Source of the DNA: Pseudozyma flocculosa PF-1
Lineage: Eukaryota > Basidiomycota > Ustilaginomycetes > Ustilaginales > Ustilaginaceae
DNA length: 64,000 nucleotides
Direction: 5' to 3'
Assembly: GCF_000417875.1 (NCBI RefSeq)
Contig: NW_006920892.1
Span: 183,323-247,322 of the forward strand
The position numbers and the translations under genes are program-made. Positions within the stretch are counted from its first letter, which is position 1; each line of letters starts with the position of its first letter. Shown piece after piece: positions 58,320 to 64,000 of the stretch. The notes under the pieces are model-generated. The model did not search any database, was not told the origin of the DNA, and worked only from the letters and a program-made list of their open reading frames with translations.

Positions 58320-60027
58320 CGCTCACTGGGTCGTGTTCGGAGCGTGATGGCAGAGAAAAGGCAGCGGGGTCGTGATGGCGCTGCGCCGTGGCTCGACACG
58401 GGCGACGCCGTCTGGTGGCCACGCCCGAGGGGGATGCGTCGAAAGCGTCAATCGAGCAGTTCCCAGGCAGACGCTGCGGGCTCTGAAGAGAGCAAGGCAA
58501 GGATGTGCGTTTGATTGACGAAGGCGTGGTGCAGTGTGCCCAGGATCAGGGGTCCGGTGCCGAACGAGAGGGGTGTGGGTGTTGCTGTTGTGGTGGCGTG
58601 TGCGTGTACGGACGTCGTCATGACGGGTTGCTGCGGTGCTGATGGCGACGCAGATGAGGGCAACGCTGGCTCAAGACGCAAAGCGAGGTCGGACGGCTTG
58701 GCTACGTGGGCAAGGGTAAGGGTGACGAGGCCGGTGCGGCGGCGCGGTGGCCAACGCACGGAGCGAGGAGCAAGCTCAAAGTGGCAACGATGTAATTGGT
58801 GGTTCGGACTGCTCCGAGGGGCAAGCCGAACGGGCGATGTGAGGGTGAAGCTGGGGAGGCACTCTGGGCGCCGGGATGATGGTGGAAGCGGTTCTGAAGT
58901 GGGCAGCTTGTCGATGTCGGAGCCGCGTGAAAGCGGCGGTGGACGCCAAGACGGGATAACACTCGCGGGCGTTGGGGCTCGTTGGTGGCTGCTGCCGGCT
59001 GATGGGAAGGCGAAGCTGGAAGAGGTAACACCGGCTCTACGATGCGGGGGCGGTGGTATGTCGTCGAAAGCGAGCCGGTCGATGGTGGTCGACGGTGTGG
59101 GCCAGGAGCGGCCAGGAGCGAGCGTCGAGATCCAGGCAGAGAGTCAGAAGAGCCGCAGAGAGTGTGTAGCTGTAGTCAGGGTCCGTCGGCATTGGCCGGC
59201 GCATCGAACAGGCAGGCAACCACGGCCGGGCTAGTCAGGCAGGCCCCACACGCACGGCCAGACGGGCAGGCTGCGGGCAGGCGGGCAGGCGGGCAGGCGG
59301 GCAACCGCTGCTGTCATTTCGGTCCGTCGACCGAGGCCAGCTACAGAGCTAGTAGACTACCTCTCTCTTAGAGCTGGCCAACCGAGCCAAGCGATTTACG
59401 CCAAACGACGGCCAAAACGTACGTCAAACGGCATCATTTTCGCGGTCGCCAGCAAAGCGCGCAGCGGCGGCGTGCTTGGCCAGCCAGCGGCCTGCCAGTA
59501 CGTGGCCTTACAGATCAACAGACAGACGCGCGTATGTGTCCAGACGGCCCAAAGTGGACAGCCAGCCGCAGGTCCCCCCCGCCTGCCCCCCTGGTTGCCT
59601 GTTTTGCTGCAGCTTGCGGCGGCTTCCGGTGCCGTCCGGCCCTTGCCACCATGTTATGCCCACCCAGACACCGCGCTCCCTGCGTGCATGCCGGACACCG
59701 TCGATGCGCTTCCGCCCCTTTGACCCTCAAAGCCACGCATGCCCTCAGCTTCATCTACCACGACTGCTAATACCGTAGCACAGCCGGCCTGTCCATCCAG
59801 CAGCGGTCGCATACCTCTCAGCCAGGCAGAGCGATGCACCCCTGCCCAGCGCACGCCAGATCCTCGGCCAAAACCGGTCGTGGGCTGCCTCATTCGCAGA
59901 CCATGGTCATTGTCAGACGATGAGGAGCGCACAGGCGAATGTATAGATAGATGAACAAGGACGGGGCGGATCATAGACGCGAGTCGACGCCGTTGAGCCA
60001 GTCGCGCGGCAGTCGGAGGCCTGGTCT
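58320..60027. promoter_or_regulatory. 1.7-kb upstream region of the large Zn2Cys6 gene
   Basis: This stretch lies between that gene's start and the stop of the CDF gene, both on the minus strand. It has a GGCGGGCA repeat near 59276-59302. No coding gene is supported. Confidence 0.45.
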
Positions 60028-61759
60028 CTAATGCTGATGGTGGTGATGGCGGTGATTGTGACCTGCCCGGTCGGGTTGAGCAGAGGTGATGCTGCCGTTG
60101 CGTTGCAGCTGCGCCTCGTGGCTAGCGGCGTGGTTGCGCTGGTCCTGGTGCGGCGCTTGGTGGTCGTGGACATGGCCGTGCCCGTGGATGCGACCGTCGG
60201 AACGGTGTTCGCGCCCCTTTCTCTCGTGGCCGTGCTCGTGATTGTGTTCATGTCCGTGCGACCCGCAGTTGTGTCCGTGCCCTTGTCCATGTCCGTGACC
60301 GTGGTCGTGGACGTGGTCGTGCTCGTGCACATGGTCGTGACCGTGGTGGTGACCGTGGTCGTGGTGCTCGTGTCCGCCGCCGTGAACGTCGAGCTCGGCT
60401 CCATCATCTTCCCATCCCTCGCGCTTGACGCACACCGTCAGCTCGCCGGCGCGCAGCGTGCCCCGTAGCATTTCGCCTGCCTCCAGGCCGCGTCCTGCCC
60501 CGACGCTCGGCGCCACCCGCTCCCAGATCCACCGCGTCATGTCAAAGCAATCCTGCTCGGTGGCGTCGCGCCTGAGGAAGACGTGGACCGTGGCGATCAG
60601 AGAGGCCGACTTGCTGCCGTGCTGCACGCCCCGTCCCACGTTGCCCAGCATGCCGCCTCCTCCGCCTCGACCAGCGGCGGCGCCCGTCTGCCGCATCGAA
60701 GACGTTGGCGGCGTCAGTCGCCACAGCTTGACCGGCGCCACGTACGCCACCAACGGGTGCTCCTCGACTGTCTTGAGCGCGCGCGTCAGCTGCACCTTTT
60801 GCGGCACCTCTTCGCTCGGCGCAGTCTGCAGCAGCACCTTGCCCAGCGCCACGCTGGCCGGGTATGCCACGTAAAACATCGATACGCTTTCGAGCCCGGC
60901 GAGCACCTTGTCTAGCGCCGCCACCTGGAGCGGCGGCATCGTCAGGCCGGCAAACAGCAGCGCCGTGGAGAAAAACAGCACCGTCAGGCTAAACGGGTTG
61001 GCCAGCAGCACCAGCAGCGGCGACGCCAGCGCCGAAGGGTGCACCAGCACCGAGCCACTGCGGCCGTGGCTCCGCGTAGACATGGCGCCCGAGCCCGCGC
61101 CACCGCCAGAAGAGGCAGCCGTCGAGAGGCCACAGGCAGCCACCAGCCGAGCGTGGTTGCCCATGAACATGTTCGAGATGACGCAAGCGGCGAGCGAGAG
61201 CGAGAGGAGCAGGTTGGGCAGAACCAGGCCGAGCACATGCTCCTCGTGGACGTGCGACCGCTCGTGGCCTGATGCGCCGTCCAGCTTCTCGAGCAGAGGT
61301 GTGCCGTCGGCACCTCCGGAAGCGTGCGAGTGGGCGCCTCCGCCGCCTTCGAGCAGCGCATGCTCAACCGACTCCTTCAGCACGTAGACGCTGGCGAAGA
61401 GCAGGTAGATGGCCTGCACAAAGTGCAACAGCGTCGATACCCGATGGTTGCCGTACGGCTTCCGCGGGTTGTATCGGCGCTTCTTGACGCCGTTGCGATC
61501 GCTGTCCCGAAGCCGGTCATCGACGACGCGGGCCCAATCGGCACCGAAGCTCGAAAGGACGCCCATGGCATCGAAGACGACGAGGTAGCCCAGTCCAGTC
61601 GCCGAAAGCGAGTCCGCCTCTTGTCCGGCCACCCAGAGGGACGCGCCGAGGAGGAAGTGGGCCATTCCAAAGAGCAGCAGAGGTCGCGATGAGGCCGGAA
61701 TTGCCGACAACGTGCTGAGCGTGCGCATCATCAGTGAAAGGCTTGTGCTTGATGACGCA

Positions 61760-61798
<39 letters not shown>

Positions 61799-63540
61799 CC
61801 GTGACCAAGGCCGTGGCCGCGACCGAGGCCGTGGCTGTCATGCTGATGGTCGTGTTGACGGCCGCCTGCGGAGTGATCGTGCTGATGTGAGTGGTGGTGG
61901 CCGGGATTGTCCGAGAAGGGATCCGAAGCCTCTCGTCTCGGAGTAAGGAAGCCTGGAGTCGGGAGCGAGCCGTCAGACATGTAGGAGCCGGCGCTCGAGC
62001 TGTAGGCCATGGCTATGCCTCCTGGGCTGAGACCGGACTCGACCATGGCGGCGTGGCTGACGCTGTGCTTGTGGTGGTGTCCACGACGCCCCCTTGTCGG
62101 GCTCGGGCTCAGATCGGAATGGATCGAGCTGGCGCTAAGCCCGCCTGCCGATGAGGTGTGACCGTACGTGTGGCTGTGAGCCTGGGCCTGGGCGAAGCTG
62201 GCGGACTTGGGCGAGAGGGTGCTGGCGTCTGTGCTGACCGTGATCTGTGGCCGATTGCCGCTTCCGGCTCGGCGGTGACCGAGGCCCTCGAGAGCCGGCT
62301 GGAGCTTTTGCGAAACCGCTTGATAAGGCGCCGCTGACGCCGCGGGGATCGCAGCCGCCGAGCCAGCTGCGGCAGAGCCCGAGAACTGCTCCGATGCGCG
62401 GAGCTGGTCAGCCTCGCGCTCGGCGTCGGTCTCGGGACGAGGGAAAAAGACGCTGAGGTTGCGGCTATGGACGCGCGAGTGCCGCCGCGAGTGCTCACGA
62501 CGCTCGGATGCGGTCATCTTGGACATATCCACGCGTGGGTTGGCGCGCGATAGGTGGAGCGTGGGCGACGCGTCGAGGTCTGCGACAGTGTCCATGTCCT
62601 CGTAGAGCCCTTCGTCTTCGTTGAGCGAGACGGCCGGCGAAGATCCGGTGCCAGGCACCCTGAGAGACGAAGACCGCGAGGGAGCCTCGGAGGCGGTGCT
62701 CGACGACGGCTGAGAGGGATGTGAAGGTGGCGTCACCGAGGAATCTCCAGAAGGCGAGGGGGACGGCGAGGGCGTCTGTTTGGAATCAGGAGGGGTCATG
62801 GCGGCAAGACGATCCGCAGCTGCGAGCGGCGGGGGAGCCAGAGTCTGTACCGAGGCCAGTCGTGGGCTCGGGGACCGGCTCAGAGGAATGCTGTGGGCGA
62901 GCGGCGAGTGGGACGAGCTGTCGCTGGTGGTGCGAGAGCGAGCAAAGGTGCGGCTGTAGGTCGAAGGGTAGGATGCGCTGGATAAGAGCACGGACGACCT
63001 CCGGGTGTCAAGGGCCGGGCCAGCGTTCGAAGTTGGAGGAAGCGGGACGAGTCGGCTGTTGCCCGGCGGCGAGAGACGGTGGCGATTCTCCGTTTGGCCA
63101 GCACCGACGCCGTTGTTGCTTGTGCCCGTGCCAGGGCTGATGTAGTGCGTGGGTACGGCGAGGTGCGAAGAGGCCGACTCGGACTCGTAAGCTTTGACTA
63201 TGTCCTTGACCGAACGCTTGCGTGCGAGGTAGGGCGTCTGCCGGAATGAAGCAGAGGCGGTCGTGGAGGGGCGCTTGTTCCGGTCGGCCCCTTTGGAGTC
63301 GAGGAGAGAGGCCCGAGATTGGGGGAAAGCGAGGTTGAGAGAGTTTGATTCCCCAAATGGCAACGCCACGGGTTGATCTGGGCCGGCTGACTCTGAGATC
63401 GGCGCAGTCCCGTCCTGAGCAGCGACTTGAAGAAAGGCAAGGGGCGGTGGTCGCTGGTCCGAGGCTGTCGTTTGATCCAGGGGCTCCGAGGTTGGATGTG
63501 CTTGTCCTTGGTCTATTGCCGGCGCTGCATCAGGCAGCAT
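60028..63540 (-). CDS. CDF-family zinc transporter subunit, Zrg17-like
   Basis: One exon from the ATG at 63540 (MLPDAAPAIDQG) gives 1170 residues; an upstream exon cannot be excluded. Residues 1-540 are Ser/Pro-rich. A His/Asp/Gly-rich block lies at about 547-600. Six hydrophobic segments follow from about 615: FGMAHFLLGASLWVAG, ATGLGYLVVFDAMGVLSSF, LLHFVQAIYLLFASVYV, VLPNLLLSLSLAACVI, PFSLTVLFFSTALLFAGL and SMFYVAYPASVALGKVLL. A CDF-like cytosolic domain (ATVHVFLRRDATEQD) and a second His-rich tail (about 1047-1170) end it. The zinc-binding HxxxD of TM2 and TM5 is missing: TM2 reads LVVFD and TM5 has no such pair. This fits Zrg17, the partner that works with Msc2 to load zinc into the ER or Golgi. 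The CDF-like fold is likely; the Zrg17 assignment is an inference. Confidence 0.75.
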
Positions 63541-63853
63541 TGGGCGTCGACAAGATAGGGCTGCAAGCAATAGAGGTAGAGAGGCAGATGAATCGCGAGA
63601 TTGGCGTGTGTCGAGGGGCAGAGGGAGACGAGGAGCTTGGACTCTGCCTCGATTGGCGGTCAGCGGTGACTAGAAGGGTCCCCGAGATGCTGCGGGTCGA
63701 AAAGGGAGCGGCTCCGAGGCGCCTGCTTGTTTCTCCAGCGCTGTCGTGGCCAGGCGGCTGCGATGACGAGCGAGAGAGGGTATGGCGTTGCTGCTGGACC
63801 GATGACCGATGCAGCGCTCCAGCCCGGAAGAAGAAGAAACGTGGGGTTGTTAG

Positions 63854-63887
<34 letters not shown>

Positions 63888-64000
63888 GAGAGAGTGTGTG
63901 TGNGTCCGCGAGCGTCGGCGGTCGGGGGGTACGCGACGGCGGACGACCGCGTCGGTCGGAACCGGAAACCGGTACGTTCGTCGTCCGTCCGGCCGTCCTC
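63541..64000. promoter_or_regulatory. Upstream region of the CDF gene
   Basis: An AG dinucleotide run at about 63857-63884 is pyrimidine-rich on the coding strand, like the leaders elsewhere here. One N lies at 63903, and the last 90 bases are rich in CG and GGTCG. No gene is seen before the window ends. Confidence 0.4.

Noticed and set aside
53181..58375. Several plus-strand frames across the large Zn2Cys6 gene
   Set aside because: All are shadows of the minus-strand gene, whose zinc cluster and regulatory domain are unmistakable.
41340..63540. A secondary-metabolite or effector gene cluster
   Set aside because: Three regulators and a transporter-like protein are present, but no biosynthetic backbone enzyme, tailoring enzyme or secreted small protein.

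Overview
This is a GC-rich nuclear chromosome window from a fungus, most likely a basidiomycete and plausibly a smut relative (Ustilaginomycotina). That assignment is inferred from large genes with few short GTGAGT...AG introns, Zn2Cys6 and bZIP regulators, a fungal ABCB transporter, retained mitochondrial complex I, and long pyrimidine-rich leaders. I could not confirm it by a database search. I find fifteen protein genes and one intron-containing tRNA gene. All exon joins were worked out by hand from splice sites and reading phase, and each spliced length is an exact multiple of three.

1-11.2 kb is compact housekeeping. MSP1 (-, cut by the window start) and proteasome subunit PUP3 (+, with an assembly gap in an intron) diverge. 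A complex I subunit of the NDUFS4 type (-) and RPAP1 (+) diverge. tRNA-Gln(CUG) and the prolyl isomerase ESS1/PIN1 (-) follow.

11.2-28.3 kb is sparse. Long gene-free stretches surround an SSUH2-like cysteine-rich protein (+) and a full-length ABCB transporter (-).

28.3-41 kb holds a giant PH-domain/coiled-coil protein of about 3135 residues (+), signal peptidase SEC11 (-) and a Rad60/Esc2-type SUMO-like-domain protein (+).

41-64 kb is regulator-rich. A bZIP factor (-) and a Zn2Cys6 factor (+) diverge across 3.5 kb. Then come DNA polymerase delta subunit 4 (-), a very large second Zn2Cys6 factor (-), and a Zrg17-like member of the CDF zinc transporter family (-) that lacks the intramembrane zinc motifs.

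The genes do not form one pathway. Several belong to protein quality control or the secretory route (MSP1, PUP3, SEC11, the ER/Golgi zinc transporter subunit), but scattered housekeeping genes would look the same. I see no mobile element with coding capacity, no CRISPR array, no rRNA and no secondary-metabolite cluster. The best leads are the SSUH2-like protein, the giant PH protein, the zinc-site-less CDF protein, a bZIP basic region without its usual Asn, and two families of short repeated motifs in the gene-free DNA.
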